A stretch of 35,468 nucleotides of DNA from Weeksellaceae bacterium (GTDB lineage: Bacteria; Bacteroidota; Bacteroidia; Flavobacteriales; Weeksellaceae), in assembly GCA_022701545.1 (NCBI GenBank), contig JAKOOG010000402.1, positions 1 to 35,468 of the forward strand, in the 5' to 3' direction. The notes beneath the pieces are model-generated. The model saw nothing but the letters and a program-made list of their open reading frames with translations. It did not search any database and was not told where the DNA came from. Position 1 is the stretch's first letter, and each line of letters opens with the position of its first letter. The translations under genes and the position numbers were made by a program. Below, one piece after another: positions 35,292-35,468 of the stretch.

Positions 35292-35468
35292 TCAAACCAA
35301 AGATGCCCCATTCAAATCCGTCGTCAGCACTTCGCTCATGTAATCGAAGAAAGGCCGCATGGCCCGTAAGGTGAGTACTGCTTCTTTCGTAAAATCGGCC
35401 GAAAAAACTTCCTGATCGGTAAACGGCCGCATCACGACGTACTGCTTTTTCCGGATGAGGTCGATGGC
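35292..35468 (-). CDS. C-terminal fragment of an unidentified protein (truncated at window end)
   Basis: Minus strand open frame from window end: AIDLIRKKQYVVMRPFTDQEVFSADFTKEAVLTLRAMRPFFDYMSEVLTTDLNGASLV*. Confidence 0.75.
   Translation of the reverse strand, partial: AIDLIRKKQYVVMRPFTDQEVFSADFTKEAVLTLRAMRPFFDYMSEVLTTDLNGASLV

Noticed and set aside
1-35468. CRISPR arrays, tRNA/rRNA genes and insertion sequences
   Set aside because: I saw no regularly spaced repeats, tRNA-like cloverleaf, rRNA sequence or transposase ORF.

Overview
This 35.5-kb window looks like a Flavobacteriia chromosome segment, probably Weeksellaceae/Chryseobacterium-like. The basis is codon usage, TAnnTTTG-type -7 promoter elements and two T9SS type A sorting domains. 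It contains no rRNA, tRNA, CRISPR array or recognisable insertion sequence. From left to right: the 3' end of rpoC and a DUF3467 gene; a Crp/Fnr regulator followed by a tight five-gene operon of exported proteins (DUF5777 barrel, mono-haem cytochrome c lipoprotein, YceI, ankyrin, DOMON-like T9SS cargo); an NPP-type phosphodiesterase; a Zn-alcohol dehydrogenase divergent from an AraC regulator; a carboxylesterase; alpha-amylase; dinB; a TlpA-like thioredoxin; PNP; lpxK; truA; an ABC exporter; two outer-membrane proteins; a T9SS cargo protein; and a minus-strand accessory run (DUF6624, GNAT, UvrD/FBH1-like helicase, ankyrin, SUKH, TPR, SUFU, membrane proteins). The strongest items for follow-up are: (1) the exported haem/redox operon, whose GGTGA-N6-TCACA palindrome is centred about -41.5 from a start predicted by a perfect TAAGTTTG element; (2) an unannotated foldable RNA candidate at about 20.57-20.74 kb; (3) a heterogeneous SUKH/SUFU/ankyrin cluster resembling an orphan polyimmunity locus; (4) a frameshifted gene relic at 1.63-1.86 kb; (5) several inverted repeats in intergenic DNA. 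Several TTG starts in the ORF track lie inside or upstream of -7 promoter boxes and were corrected. Everything was read by eye; no homology search or folding software was run.
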